NCBI GenBank assembly: GCA_964496575.1
Contig: CAZCAC010000003.1
Location: 87,673 to 151,672, forward strand
DNA length: 64,000 bases
Source of the DNA: CAZCAC01 sp964496575
Lineage (GTDB): Bacteria > Planctomycetota > UBA1135 > GCA-002686595
Reading direction: 5' to 3'
A program made the translations under genes and the position numbers. Of the stretch, positions 1-9,027 are shown piece by piece (within the stretch, counting starts at the first letter, position 1; the number at the start of each line of letters is the position of its first letter). The notes below the pieces were generated by a model. That model was not told where the DNA came from. It was given only the letters and a program-made list of their open reading frames with translations, and did no database searches.

Positions 1-123
1 CCAGAAGGTGTGCGTGTGAGTGTTGCCCTTGAGCCAGCGGGGCTGCTGGGGGACTTCCCGGGCCGTGCAGGCCAGGAGCAGGGCGGCCAGGCAGGCGGGA
101 GCGAAGAGGCGGGTGCGGATCAT
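1..123 (-). CDS. PHP-domain lipoprotein, N-terminal fragment (cut by window edge)
   Basis: Only the first 41 codons are present; the gene runs off the left edge. The ATG at 121-123 opens a lipoprotein signal peptide with a lipobox ending L-L-A-C at Cys19. This is followed by W-L-K-G-N-T-H-T-H-T-F-W, which fits the first metal-binding motif (HxH) of a PHP-type phosphoesterase or amidohydrolase domain. Exported PHP-like proteins often start with such a 'KGNTHTH' stretch just after the signal. The protein is probably tethered to a membrane on the periplasmic side. The substrate cannot be told from the fragment. It is too short for the usual ORF length cut-offs, so I translated it by hand. Confidence 0.7.
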   Translation of the reverse strand, partial: MIRTRLFAPACLAALLLACTAREVPQQPRWLKGNTHTHTFW

Positions 124-241
124 CGCGGAGAGGGCTTCGAGGGGTGGGAGGAGAGATCAGGCCGGATTCTGGCCCCGAGAGGGGAGGTTTTCGAGCCCGA
201 TTCCTCAGGACGCGGCCGGCGGGACCGACAACCGGAGTGCC

Positions 242-493
242 GTGATCACCTCCATCCCGTACCAGCGACGCAAGTGCGACCGCCTCCTCGAGGACGAGGA
301 GCTCTCGCGCCGGGAGCTAGGCGCCGGGCTGGCCGGGATCGAGGGGCTGGAGGCGTGGATCCTCGAGCGAGCGACCAGTGACGGTTTCATCCCCACCTCG
401 ATCGACGAGGTCCTCCGCCGCTTCGGCACCGCCTGGGTCCGGGGGATGGCCGGACGCTACTTCGCCCACGCGCTGGTCGCGTCACGCGCCTGA
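242..493 (+). CDS. small hypothetical protein (83 aa)
   Basis: An open frame from a GTG at 242, with GGAG about six bases upstream, to a stop at 493. The product is a charged, probably helical 83-residue protein without signal peptide or membrane segment. It has a plausible residue mix (IPYQRRKCDRLLEDEEL near the start), unlike the Arg/Pro/Ser-rich shadow frames around it. I recognise no family. It lies between two minus-strand genes (the PHP lipoprotein and the M43 protease) and has no operon partner. It could be a chance open frame in GC-rich DNA. Confidence 0.35.
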   Translation: MITSIPYQRRKCDRLLEDEELSRRELGAGLAGIEGLEAWILERATSDGFIPTSIDEVLRRFGTAWVRGMAGRYFAHALVASRA

Positions 494-611
494 GGCGTCG
501 GAGTCCGGCGATACCGCGTGCCCGAACCAGGTCCCCGGTCACGAACTTGCGGCTCTTCCGAGCGCTACCTCGCAAGAGCCGCAAGTGTGTGAAGGTGAAC
601 CCGGTCTGGTA

Positions 612-1925
612 TCAGGGAACGAAGACGATCTCCAGGCCGTCGGAGAGGTCGAAGTCCGCACCACCCGCCGCCGGGTCGCGGAACCAGGCCTGGAAGTAGA
701 GCGTCGACCCCGCGACGATCGCTCCCGCGCTGCCGTTGGGGGCGTTCAGATCGAGCTGATGGCCGAGCTCCTGCCCGGTGGCCAGGTGCGCGGCGAGGCG
801 CACCGGGGAACCCGTGGTACAGCGAATGCCGTTGCCGAAGGGCAGGCTGGACTGCTGCGTTCCGTAGTAGAAGAGACCGAAGTTGTCGGGGACGGGACTG
901 GCGAGGAGCAGGACGTCATTGTCCGCGACGCTGGTCGATCCGGTCGCGCTGATGACCGCCGCGCCGCCCGTCGAGTTGGGGCCGGAGGTGCAATACGAGG
1001 TTCCGATGGGGGAGGGAGAGCTGTACAGGCTGGGCCGCCAGTTCTCCAGGGTGCACCGCATGCGCTGGATCTGCCCGACGGAGAACTCCCAGACACAGCT
1101 GACGTCCTGGTAGTTCATGAAGTTGTTGCCCGGGACGGGCAGTCCACCGCAGTTGCCGGAGTTGCTGCCGCACTGGTAGGTCGGGGCGTTGTGGGGGTTC
1201 GTATCACAGATGAGATCACCCTGGGTCTGGCAGTTGGTGTTCTGGCAGCCCTCGAACGTGTGGTACAGACCCAGGTGGTGGCCGATCTCGTGGGAGACGA
1301 CGTGTCGATAGGTGTTCGAATCGATGGCGCTGTGCAGCATCCGCACGGCGTCGTCGGCGCTACCCACGATGCCCCCCTGGGGGAGGTTGACCACGTAGCC
1401 GATGACCCCTCCGCCGCCGAGCGGCTTCATGGTGAAGATGTTCAGGTACCGGTGCGAGTCCCAGGTCAGGCTGGTGTAGTTGCCCTGATCGTTGAACCAG
1501 TTGTTGTTGGCCACGCGCTCGATGCCGGTGGTCGGGTTCCCCTGGGGGTCGACGCTGGCGAGGACGAAGCGGATGGCCGACTCGTTGCCCTGCGGTGAGA
1601 GGGCGCCGGCGTACGAGTCGTTCATGTGATCCATCTGATCGAAGATCCGCTGGTCGCTGACGTCGCCGGTGCCACTCGTCGAGGTGATGACGTGCCAGAC
1701 CACCGGGATCTCCATCACCGACCCGGGGTCGTACTCGGTCCCCGCCGTGTTCGAGGTCATGGCGCAGTCACTCTGCGAGCCGAAGGCGAGTCCTCCCCCG
1801 AGCTTCTTGAAATCGGGGCTTCCGCAGATGCGCTGCCCGCTGTGCTGCGGTGCCGCGCCGGCGAGAGGAGCGAGGGCTCCTGACAGCGAGACACAGGTGA
1901 GGAGGAGGGCCAGGGACTGTTTCAT
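612..1925 (-). CDS. secreted M43 (pappalysin-type) zinc metalloprotease with shared C-terminal domain
   Basis: The 437-residue protein starts at an ATG and has a Sec signal peptide (residues ~1-25). The zinc site HEIGHHLGLYH at 212-222 fits HExxHxxGxxH, and the M-N-Y-Q-D downstream fits the Met-turn of M43 (cytophagalysin/pappalysin) metzincins. Paired cysteines after the active site are also typical of the family. From about residue 305 a C-terminal domain begins (YCTSGPNSTGG...) that recurs on five other secreted proteins in this window and ends in V-F-V-P. Likely an exported endopeptidase; the target is unknown. The protease family call is firm. The role of the C-terminal domain (sorting or anchoring) is inference. 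Confidence 0.9.
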   Translation of the reverse strand: MKQSLALLLTCVSLSGALAPLAGAAPQHSGQRICGSPDFKKLGGGLAFGSQSDCAMTSNTAGTEYDPGSVMEIPVVWHVITSTSGTGDVSDQRIFDQMDHMNDSYAGALSPQGNESAIRFVLASVDPQGNPTTGIERVANNNWFNDQGNYTSLTWDSHRYLNIFTMKPLGGGGVIGYVVNLPQGGIVGSADDAVRMLHSAIDSNTYRHVVSHEIGHHLGLYHTFEGCQNTNCQTQGDLICDTNPHNAPTYQCGSNSGNCGGLPVPGNNFMNYQDVSCVWEFSVGQIQRMRCTLENWRPSLYSSPSPIGTSYCTSGPNSTGGAAVISATGSTSVADNDVLLLASPVPDNFGLFYYGTQQSSLPFGNGIRCTTGSPVRLAAHLATGQELGHQLDLNAPNGSAGAIVAGSTLYFQAWFRDPAAGGADFDLSDGLEIVFVP

Positions 1926-2090
1926 CGGATGGTTCCGTGTTGCTGGTCTGGATCCGTGGGGTGGGGAATGGAGTACCAGGGGACACTAGAAGGGGCGATC
2001 GAGGAAGTTGTTTCGGTGATATTGCCGGGTCTGCATTCCGCTCCCGGTCGGCGACATCCGCCGCGACCCGGGCATCAGGACCGTGGCGGA

Positions 2091-4370
2091 TCAGGGGTTG
2101 AAGTGCACCCGAAGAGCGTCCGAGAGGTTGAAGCCGGGGAGTCCGGGGAGGGGCTCGTCGCGGAACCAGAACTGGAAGCGCCAGGTCGATCCGGGGTGGA
2201 TCGCCCCGGCGCCGCCGCTGGCCGGGGGAGCGGTGAAGTCCAGCGGTGCGCCGGCCAGCCCGCTCGCGTCGATCCACACCACGCCGGGGAGGCGGTAGAT
2301 CCCGCCGGCCACGCAGAGGTACCCGTCGCCGAAGAGGACCCATTGCGGATCGGGGCCGTAGAAGAACAGACCAGGCCGGCCGGGAGGCGCTCCCGACACC
2401 GAGAGCTCGAACAGGTTGGCGGTGATGCCAGTCTCGCCGTTGCAGTCCAGCTGGGCGCCGGGCCCCACGGAGTTGGGCGCGGCGGTGCAGTAGGAGTCGT
2501 GGCTGCCCGGGACCAGCTCGTAGGCGCCCATGTCCACCACCGGATCGGTTCCGATCGCGATGCCCGTGTCGGGGGTGGAGGGATCGTCGGTGCGCCGCGC
2601 GTCGCCGGCGAGGTCGAGGGGGATGCGCTCGTCGAGGACGCCGTCGCCGTCCTGGTCGAGGGCGTCGTGGGGGAGGTTCGTCGAGTCGCCGGCATCGATG
2701 GCCGGAGATCCGCCGTCCAGCCGGTAGTCGTCGTCCGCGGTCCCCGCGACTCCGTCGGATCCCACGGGCCAGGAGAAGAGCGGATCGGAGGCGATCATGC
2801 CGGCCCCGGAGCCAGTCCAGCCCTCGACGCAGGAGTGAGAGATCCTGGGCGGGGCACCCTTGCAGTGGATCTGTGAATCCGGGCCGGTGCCGTTGTCGTC
2901 GCTGTTTCCCCAGGCGATGCAGTTCACGAGCTTGGACCCCGGGCCGTTCAGGGGAGTGTAGACGCCTCCGCCATCGCCGTAGCCGGTCTCGTTGCGGGCG
3001 AGGGTACAGGAGAGGAGAGTCAAACCACCCGCCCCGCAGGCCACACCGCCGCCGGAGTCCTGGGCCAGGTTGTCGTGGAAGAGCGAGTTGGTGATCAGCC
3101 CCGCGGGCGAGTAGAGGCCGCCTCCGTACTGCCAGGCGTAGTTGCCACCGAACCGGCAGGAATCGACTCGCACCTCGTCCGAATACCAGAGATAGGCGCC
3201 GCCTCCGGCGTAGGCCGAGTTGCCGTAGAACTCGCACCGGAGGAGATCGAGGTGCTCGACACTGGCGTACAACCCCCCGCCGTTGTGCTGGAAGTCGATC
3301 TCCACGACGTTGTCCAGGAAGAGGCAGTCCGTGATGCGCACCTCGCCGCCTCTGGCCTTCATTCCTCCTCCGTCGCCGTCGTCCACGTGGTTCGCCACGA
3401 AGGAGCAGCCGATCACGGTGGCCACGGTTCCATTCACCGCGCCGCCGGAGTGACGGGCCTGATTGCCCTGGAAGTGGCAATCCTCGATCTCGACCCTGCT
3501 CGAGGAGAAGTTCGCGGCGCCGCCGGTCTGCGATGTGGCCCGGTTTTCGATGAAGGTGCAGCTCCGCAGGGTTCCGATTCCGCCGTGAACGTCTCCCGCC
3601 CGGTAGTAGAGACCTCCTCCCATGTCCGCGACGTTTCCCTCGAAGTGGCACTCCTCGAAGTGCAGCTCACTTCCGTAGGTCGCCACCCCCGCGCCGTACT
3701 GGTTGGTCTCGTTCGCCTCGAAGCGACAGCCGTCGAAGGTCGCCTCCCCGTACAGCACGAAGACCGCGCCACCGTTCTTTTCGGAGTGGTTGTCGATGAA
3801 GTGGCAGTTCGCGACGTGGAGGACACCGTCGAAGGCCAGCAGTCCACCCCCGCTTCGACCCTTCTGGGCGTCGACGTAGTCCTCGGCGTTGCCGGCGCGC
3901 ACGACGAACCCGTCGATCCTCGCGCCGACCGTCGTGGCGTCGGCGACCAGGACGTGATGGCAGTTGTCGTCGCGGTTTCCGAAGTCGGGAGCGTCGTCGA
4001 AGCCGAGGTCTCCGGTGAGCACGGTGGGATGAAGGAGCCAGTCGCGCTCGTCCGCCGACGTCTCGTCCCCGGCGAAGCCGCCGAGCAGGTGGAGGTCACC
4101 GGTCAGGCGGAAGGTCGAATGGTGGGACCCGAGGTATGGACCCGGTCGATACGTCCCCTCCGCCACCCAGATCTCGTCGACGGTTCCGGCGGCGACACCC
4201 GGGTGAGCGAAGGCGTCGGCGAGATCGTCGAAGGCGCGATCCCAGGACAGACCGCCGCCGCCCGGAGCGGCCCCCGCATCCACGAAGAGTCGCTGCTGCC
4301 CGACGGCGAGGGTGGCGAGAGTCGTCACGCCGAGGGCGAGGAGGGAGGTACGAGCGAGGGATGGGGACAT
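2091..4370 (-). CDS. secreted right-handed beta-helix protein with shared C-terminal domain
   Basis: The 759-residue protein has a signal peptide (MSPSLARTSLLALG..., cleaved near AVGQQ). Residues ~25-60 resemble the start of many bacterial beta-helix proteins (LFVDAGAAPGG...W..AF.DL.DA). Residues ~130-520 form about 15 repeats of roughly 22-30 residues with the pattern C-x-F-x-x-N-x-A-x-x-G-G-G, as in Pmp/parallel beta-helix repeats. The last ~130 residues are the shared domain (SYCTAAPNSVGP..., GLFFYG, TW.FQFWFRD, FNLSDA), ending H-F-N-P. Probably an extracellular or surface protein; such helices can be adhesins or polysaccharide-active, but no catalytic residues are evident. It is transcribed away from the next FG-GAP gene. 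Confidence 0.85.
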   Translation of the reverse strand: MSPSLARTSLLALGVTTLATLAVGQQRLFVDAGAAPGGGGLSWDRAFDDLADAFAHPGVAAGTVDEIWVAEGTYRPGPYLGSHHSTFRLTGDLHLLGGFAGDETSADERDWLLHPTVLTGDLGFDDAPDFGNRDDNCHHVLVADATTVGARIDGFVVRAGNAEDYVDAQKGRSGGGLLAFDGVLHVANCHFIDNHSEKNGGAVFVLYGEATFDGCRFEANETNQYGAGVATYGSELHFEECHFEGNVADMGGGLYYRAGDVHGGIGTLRSCTFIENRATSQTGGAANFSSSRVEIEDCHFQGNQARHSGGAVNGTVATVIGCSFVANHVDDGDGGGMKARGGEVRITDCLFLDNVVEIDFQHNGGGLYASVEHLDLLRCEFYGNSAYAGGGAYLWYSDEVRVDSCRFGGNYAWQYGGGLYSPAGLITNSLFHDNLAQDSGGGVACGAGGLTLLSCTLARNETGYGDGGGVYTPLNGPGSKLVNCIAWGNSDDNGTGPDSQIHCKGAPPRISHSCVEGWTGSGAGMIASDPLFSWPVGSDGVAGTADDDYRLDGGSPAIDAGDSTNLPHDALDQDGDGVLDERIPLDLAGDARRTDDPSTPDTGIAIGTDPVVDMGAYELVPGSHDSYCTAAPNSVGPGAQLDCNGETGITANLFELSVSGAPPGRPGLFFYGPDPQWVLFGDGYLCVAGGIYRLPGVVWIDASGLAGAPLDFTAPPASGGAGAIHPGSTWRFQFWFRDEPLPGLPGFNLSDALRVHFNP

Positions 4371-4636
4371 CGGTTTCCTCCAAAAGCGGTAGAGATATGC
4401 CCGAACCGTTCAGCGTAGGTGCGCCCCGGAGAATCCGCAAGGTGACGCGCACGCTGCGGCGGAAGGGTGGCGCTGAATCGGGAAGCAGGTACGCTGGAAG
4501 GGCGGGACCGAGAGGAAAGAGCTGCCGCGTGGCGACGTGAGCTACCGGGCGTCGCCGGTGCGATGGAACGTCGCGAGCCCCTCCATGGCCCCGTCTCCCG
4601 GGCCCGCCGGCCCTTGACAGCAGGAACCACACCGCC

Positions 4637-6304
4637 ATGAAGCTCGTACCCGCGCTCTCTCTCGGCCTCGCTCTCCTATCGCTCTCGAGTGCGAATCGCG
4701 CCGAGGCGCAGCAGGAGCTACGCAAGCTGCTCGCCCCCGACGGCACGGCGAACAACTATCTGGGAGGGGATGTCGCCCTCTCCGGACAGCACGTGGTCAT
4801 CGGGGCAGAGCAGGACAACGACAACGGGGCCTTCTCCGGTTCCGCGTACGTGTTCAATGCCGCGACGGGCGAGCAGTACTTCAAGCTGCTGCCTTCCGAC
4901 GGGGCGGCGCTCGACCGCTTCGGTTGCAGCGTGGCGATCAGCGGGTCGCTGGCGGTCATCGGTGCCTACGAGAACGACGACCTGGGCAACAAGTCTGGAT
5001 CGGCGTACGTCTTCGACGTGTTCACGGGGCAGGAGCTGCGCAAGCTCCTCGCGTCCGACGGCGGTGCGGCGGACGTGTTCGGCCAGGACGTCGCGATCAG
5101 CGGGAACCGCATCATCTGTGGAGCCACGGGCGACGACGACCACGGTGGCGCGGCCGGCGCCGCGTACCTCTTCGACGCGACGACCGGTCAGGAGCTGCAC
5201 AAGCTGACCGCTCTCGACGGGGAGACGGATGACCGCTTCGGCTGCGCCGTCGCCATCAGCGGCAACCGCGCCGTCGTGGGGGCCTACCGCGACGACGACA
5301 ACTCGCCGATGTCGGGTTCCGCGTACGTCTTCAACGTCGAGACCGGCCAGCAGCTGTACAAGCTGCTGCCCGGCGACGGTGGCTGGTACAACCTGTTCGG
5401 CTTCGAGGTCGACATCGACGGCGACATCATCGTCGTCAGCTCGCCGCAGGACGACTACGACGCCCTCTCCTCCGGATCGGCCCACGTGTTCGACGTGTCC
5501 TCCGGGGCGGAGCTCTGCAAGCTGCTGCCCGCCGACGCGGACCAGGGCGATGACTTCGGCTGGCGCCTCGACCTCCACGGCGGCCGGGTCGTCGTCGGCG
5601 CGTGCAACGACGATGACGCGGGCAGCGATTCCGGGTCGGCCTACGTCTTCGACGCCCGGACCGGGGAGGAGCTGTTCAAGCTCGTTGCGGGCGACGGGGT
5701 GGCGGGCGACGAACTCGGCCTCGGCGTCGCGATGTTCGGAAACCTCATCGTCGCCGGGGCGCCCGGTCACGATGCCAAGGGAACCGACGCGGGGTCGGCC
5801 TACGTCTTCAGCAATGAGACCCCCGGCACCGGCTTCTGCTTCGGGGACTGGGACGGCGGGGACCCTTGCCCCTGCAACAACGCCAACGACGAGAGCATCC
5901 CCGGCTCCGGCTGCGACAACGGGATCTTCCCCTCGGGGGCCAACCTGACCGGCATCGGGAAGGCCAGCGTCTCCGACGACACCCTGGTGCTGGTGACCAC
6001 GCGCGCCGAACCGGGGAACAGCGGGCTCTTCTTCCAGGCGGACAACGACCTCTCACCGGGAATCGCGTGGGGGAACGGTCTGCGCTGCGCGGGCGGCAAC
6101 CTGCGCCGGTTGCAGGTATGCTCCGCCGACGCGAAGGGCGCGTCGAGGACAGTGGTCCGCGTCGCGAGCAAGGCGGGGAATGTGCTGGCGGGGGACGACA
6201 AGTTCTACCAGTGCTGGTACCGGACGACGATGAACCCGCCGTGCGGCGCCGGGAGTGGTGAGTTCAACGCGACCAACGGATTCCGGATCACCTGGACGCC
6301 CTAG
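4637..6304 (+). CDS. secreted FG-GAP repeat protein with shared C-terminal domain
   Basis: The 555-residue protein starts at ATG 4637 and has a signal peptide ending near AEAQQ. Residues ~25-390 are seven near-identical units of ~52 residues, each with L-x-K-L-L-x-x-D-G...D-x-F-G...V-A-I-S-G...V-(V/I)-G-A...D-D-D...G-S-A-Y-V-F-(D/N). This is the FG-GAP beta-propeller repeat. The C-terminal ~155 residues are the Cys-rich form of the shared domain (FCFGD...PCPC, GLFFQADNDLSPG, LRCAGG, YQCWYR), ending I-T-W-T-P. Likely exported. A propeller with Asp-rich loops may bind calcium or ligands, but no function can be assigned. Confidence 0.85.
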   Translation: MKLVPALSLGLALLSLSSANRAEAQQELRKLLAPDGTANNYLGGDVALSGQHVVIGAEQDNDNGAFSGSAYVFNAATGEQYFKLLPSDGAALDRFGCSVAISGSLAVIGAYENDDLGNKSGSAYVFDVFTGQELRKLLASDGGAADVFGQDVAISGNRIICGATGDDDHGGAAGAAYLFDATTGQELHKLTALDGETDDRFGCAVAISGNRAVVGAYRDDDNSPMSGSAYVFNVETGQQLYKLLPGDGGWYNLFGFEVDIDGDIIVVSSPQDDYDALSSGSAHVFDVSSGAELCKLLPADADQGDDFGWRLDLHGGRVVVGACNDDDAGSDSGSAYVFDARTGEELFKLVAGDGVAGDELGLGVAMFGNLIVAGAPGHDAKGTDAGSAYVFSNETPGTGFCFGDWDGGDPCPCNNANDESIPGSGCDNGIFPSGANLTGIGKASVSDDTLVLVTTRAEPGNSGLFFQADNDLSPGIAWGNGLRCAGGNLRRLQVCSADAKGASRTVVRVASKAGNVLAGDDKFYQCWYRTTMNPPCGAGSGEFNATNGFRITWTP

Positions 6305-6331
6305 TCACGTCGGAGCCGCGGCCGGGGACGA

Positions 6332-7966
6332 CTACGGCCGGAAGACCACCGAGACCCCGTTGGTCAGGTTGAAGTCACTCGCGCAGGGACTCCCGATCGG
6401 ATCGCGGCACCAGACCTGGAAGAGGCGCGCCTCGCCGGCGGCCCAGCCGCCCTTCACCGAGAGCCCCGGCCCCCACGCCGCGTCGCCGGCGCCACCGGGG
6501 ATGTCGACGCCGAGCCGGATCAGCCCGCCGCCCGCACAGCGCAGGCCGTCGCCGAAGAGCAGACCGTCGCCGCCGTTCAGCGGGTTGCGCGCGACGAAGC
6601 AGAGCGCCGCCTGACCGGCGAGCAGCCGGCTCGCGGCGAAGGTGAGATCGTCGGCCGAGACGCTCGCGGTCCCCCCGGCGACCAGCGCCGCGCCGGATCC
6701 CAGCGAGCTCGCGCACCCCTCGCCGCTGCCGCCGAGGTTCCCGCAGGGACACGGCGTTCCGCTGCCGTCTCCGAAGCAGTAGGGCGTCCCCTCGTTGGAC
6801 AGCACCTGCAAGACCTGGGCGGTGCCCGACTGGTGTCCGTTCGGGCTCTCGTAGTGCGCCCCGTACACGACCTCGGGAAACCCGTCGCGGTGGAGGTCGC
6901 CGACCAGCTCGAGACTCTGCCAGGAGACCTTTCCCGGAGTGGCGGTGTAGAGAAGCGTCCCGCTCGCTCCCGAGAAGAGGTCGAGGAAGGTGCCGGCCGA
7001 GAGGCCCCAGCCACCGACCAGGAAGTCACCGCCGCCGTCCCCGTCGATGTCGCCCACGCCACAGGCGGAGGGGAAGGAGATCCCCGACGACTCGCTGGTC
7101 TCGACGTGGAGCAGCAGCGCGCCGGTCGCCCCGGAGTAGACGCGAACGTAGGGCCGGTCGTAGGAGAGCAGGTGCTCGATCGCCGCCACCGCGCAGACGT
7201 CGTCGTGCCCGTCGCCGTCGACGTCGCCGACCCCCGCCACGGCGGCGCCGAACCAGTGCCAGTCGTCGAGACCGTCCCACTGCCAGAGCAGGGTCCCGGT
7301 CTGTCCCGAGTAGACCCAGACCGTGCCGCGCTCGCCGTTCTCGAACTGGTAGCCGTCACCGACGATCACGTCGGCGCGCCCGTCGCCGTCGCAGTCTCCC
7401 GCCGCGTCGATCGCCGTGCCGAAGAACATCGTCGACCCCGGGATGTCGTGGAGCAACCCGAAGGGGCTCGCGCCGGAGTAGATCCGCAGGTGCCCGCCGC
7501 CGCCGATCGCGACGTCGTCCGTGCCGTCCCCGTCGCAGTCGCCGACGCCGCTGACCCGGCTGGTCGCGACGTTCCACTGGTGGAGCAGCGCCTGCGTCGC
7601 CCCGTCGAACAGGCGCACGTAGGAACCGGCGGGCGCTCCGACGGCGAACTCGCCGGCCCCGTCACCGTCGAGGTCACCGACCGCGTCGAGCACCTCGCCG
7701 AAACCGTCTCCCGGGCTCACGCCCTTGACCGACCAGAGGTGGCCGCCAGTCACCCCGTCGTAGGCGCGAACGTGGCGCGTGGGGGAACCGGGCGAGGCGA
7801 CGAGGACGTCGGGCACGCCGTCGCCGTTCACGTCCCCCGGTCCGGCGACGCCGATCCCGAGGCGGTCCCCGGCCGTGTCTCCGTGGAAGGCGTGGACGAG
7901 ACCCTGGGCTCGTGTCTCGGCGGACGCGATACCGAGGACGATGGTGACGGTGAGGAGAGTTCTCAT
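6332..7966 (-). CDS. secreted FG-GAP/VCBS-repeat protein with shared C-terminal domain
   Basis: The 544-residue protein has a signal peptide (MRTLLTVTIVLGIASAETRA). Residues ~30-385 carry seven FG-GAP/VCBS-type units with G-D-(V/L/C)-(D/N)-G-D-G-x-x-D-(V/F) motifs, resembling the calcium-binding loops of integrin-like propellers. The C-terminal ~150 residues are the Cys-rich shared domain (PYCFGDGSGTPCPCG..., GDGLRCAGG, FQVWCRDP, FNLTNG), ending V-V-F-R-P. It converges on the preceding FG-GAP gene with only 27 bases between the stops. The propeller sequence differs from that neighbour although the tail domain is clearly homologous, so different passengers carry one tail. Confidence 0.85.
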   Translation of the reverse strand: MRTLLTVTIVLGIASAETRAQGLVHAFHGDTAGDRLGIGVAGPGDVNGDGVPDVLVASPGSPTRHVRAYDGVTGGHLWSVKGVSPGDGFGEVLDAVGDLDGDGAGEFAVGAPAGSYVRLFDGATQALLHQWNVATSRVSGVGDCDGDGTDDVAIGGGGHLRIYSGASPFGLLHDIPGSTMFFGTAIDAAGDCDGDGRADVIVGDGYQFENGERGTVWVYSGQTGTLLWQWDGLDDWHWFGAAVAGVGDVDGDGHDDVCAVAAIEHLLSYDRPYVRVYSGATGALLLHVETSESSGISFPSACGVGDIDGDGGGDFLVGGWGLSAGTFLDLFSGASGTLLYTATPGKVSWQSLELVGDLHRDGFPEVVYGAHYESPNGHQSGTAQVLQVLSNEGTPYCFGDGSGTPCPCGNLGGSGEGCASSLGSGAALVAGGTASVSADDLTFAASRLLAGQAALCFVARNPLNGGDGLLFGDGLRCAGGGLIRLGVDIPGGAGDAAWGPGLSVKGGWAAGEARLFQVWCRDPIGSPCASDFNLTNGVSVVFRP

Positions 7967-8026
7967 GGCGCGGGACCTCTCCTCCCAGTCTACGCCGATT
8001 CTCTAATCGCGGGTCGAGCCCGCCTC

Positions 8027-8668
8027 CTACGGCGTGGCCCCGTCGCCCTCCTCGGCGTCATCCTTCAGCTCGTGGCTCTTCATCAGCGGGTACTGAAACA
8101 TCATGAAGACGAAGGTCAGCGGCAGGATGCCGAAGACCTTGAAGGAGAGCCAGGTGTCGTCGGAGCACGTGCGCCAGACCACCTCGTTGAGCCCCGCCAG
8201 GGCGGTGAAGAAGAGGATCCAGCGGATGGTCAGGATCCGCCACCCCTCCGGATCGAGAAGCAGCGCCTGCCCCAGGAGCTTGGACAGGAGCATCTTCCCG
8301 CGCAGCAGCCCGGCCAGGAGCACCAGCGCGAAGAAAAGGGAGGCGACGGTCGGCTTCAGCTTGATGAAGGTGCTGTCGTCGAGCAGGACCGTCAACCCGC
8401 CGAACGTCCCGACCAGGAGCGCCGTGACCAGCGGCATCACCGGCAGCTTCTTCTCCAGCCACCAGGAGAGGGGGAAGGTGATCGCGATGGCGATCACGAA
8501 CCACTTGGTCGCCTCGACGAGGTTGCTCTGCTCCACGCCGTCGACGATGGGGCCCTCGCGGCTGTTGACCCAGAAGTAGAGGATCAGCGGCCCCAGCTCC
8601 AGGAGGAGCTTCAGTCCGGCTCGGCCCGCCTGCGGCGGCTCGGGATGCTCGTGGTTGGAATCGCCCAT
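8027..8668 (-). CDS. yciB: YciB/IspZ-family inner-membrane protein
   Basis: The 213-residue protein has four to five hydrophobic segments. Family-like stretches are K-L-L-L-E-L-G-P-L-I-L-Y-F near residue 20, K-P-T-V-A-S-L-F-F-A near 103, and R-W-I-L-F-F...L-N-E-V-V-W-R plus V-F-G-I-L-P-L-T near the end. YciB proteins are intracellular septation/envelope-integrity proteins of about 180 residues. The extra length here is an N-terminal hydrophilic stretch and a short acidic tail. The gene is divergent from rpmH across 173 bases, and its start ATG lies at 8666-8668. Confidence 0.8.
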   Translation of the reverse strand: MGDSNHEHPEPPQAGRAGLKLLLELGPLILYFWVNSREGPIVDGVEQSNLVEATKWFVIAIAITFPLSWWLEKKLPVMPLVTALLVGTFGGLTVLLDDSTFIKLKPTVASLFFALVLLAGLLRGKMLLSKLLGQALLLDPEGWRILTIRWILFFTALAGLNEVVWRTCSDDTWLSFKVFGILPLTFVFMMFQYPLMKSHELKDDAEEGDGATP

Positions 8669-8841
8669 GGCGGCGAAGCCTAGCCCGGATGGGGGCCGGA
8701 TCGGGTCGGTTTTCTGGCCGAACCGCCCCGGAAGCCGCCGAGAACGCCTCCGAATCCCGCGGCGACCCCTGGCGCTGGAGCCTCGGCGCGCTACACTGCC
8801 GGGCTCCGTGCCCCCCGATCAGACCGCCCGACCCACCCGCC

Positions 8842-8967
8842 ATGAAGATCAAGCTCCGCAACAGCAAGTCCAAGAAGTTGAAGAAGACCGGCTTCCGGAC
8901 CCGCCAGAAGACGGCCGCTGGCCGCAAGATCAACAAGCGCCAGCGCGCGCGTCACGGATCCTTCTGA
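8842..8967 (+). CDS. rpmH: 50S ribosomal protein bL34
   Basis: A 41-residue, strongly basic protein beginning MKIKLRNSKSKKLKK. It contains GFRTRQKTAAGRKINKRQR, which matches the bL34 signature (GFR-x-R-x-x-T-x-x-G-R-x-x-x-x-x-R). It binds rRNA in the large subunit. The frame is open further upstream, but the ATG at 8842 gives the normal bL34 length (~44 residues). The usual downstream partner rnpA (RNase P protein) is absent; a YgiQ gene follows instead, so the classical rpmH-rnpA-yidC order is broken here. Confidence 0.85.
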   Translation: MKIKLRNSKSKKLKKTGFRTRQKTAAGRKINKRQRARHGSF

Positions 8968-9027
8968 CGGCGGGACACCGCTCCCGAGCGCGCGCCGCGA
9001 GCGAGGCGCGCCCCGCGTAGGTAAGAC

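Noticed and set aside
205..429. 74-codon minus-strand frame opposite the 83-residue ORF
   Set aside because: Ser/Arg/Pro-biased composition; the plus-strand frame has a better residue mix and a GGAG before its start.
1768..3651. 627-codon Arg-rich minus-strand frame
   Set aside because: It is a shifted frame of the beta-helix and M43 genes; almost only R, G, P and L.
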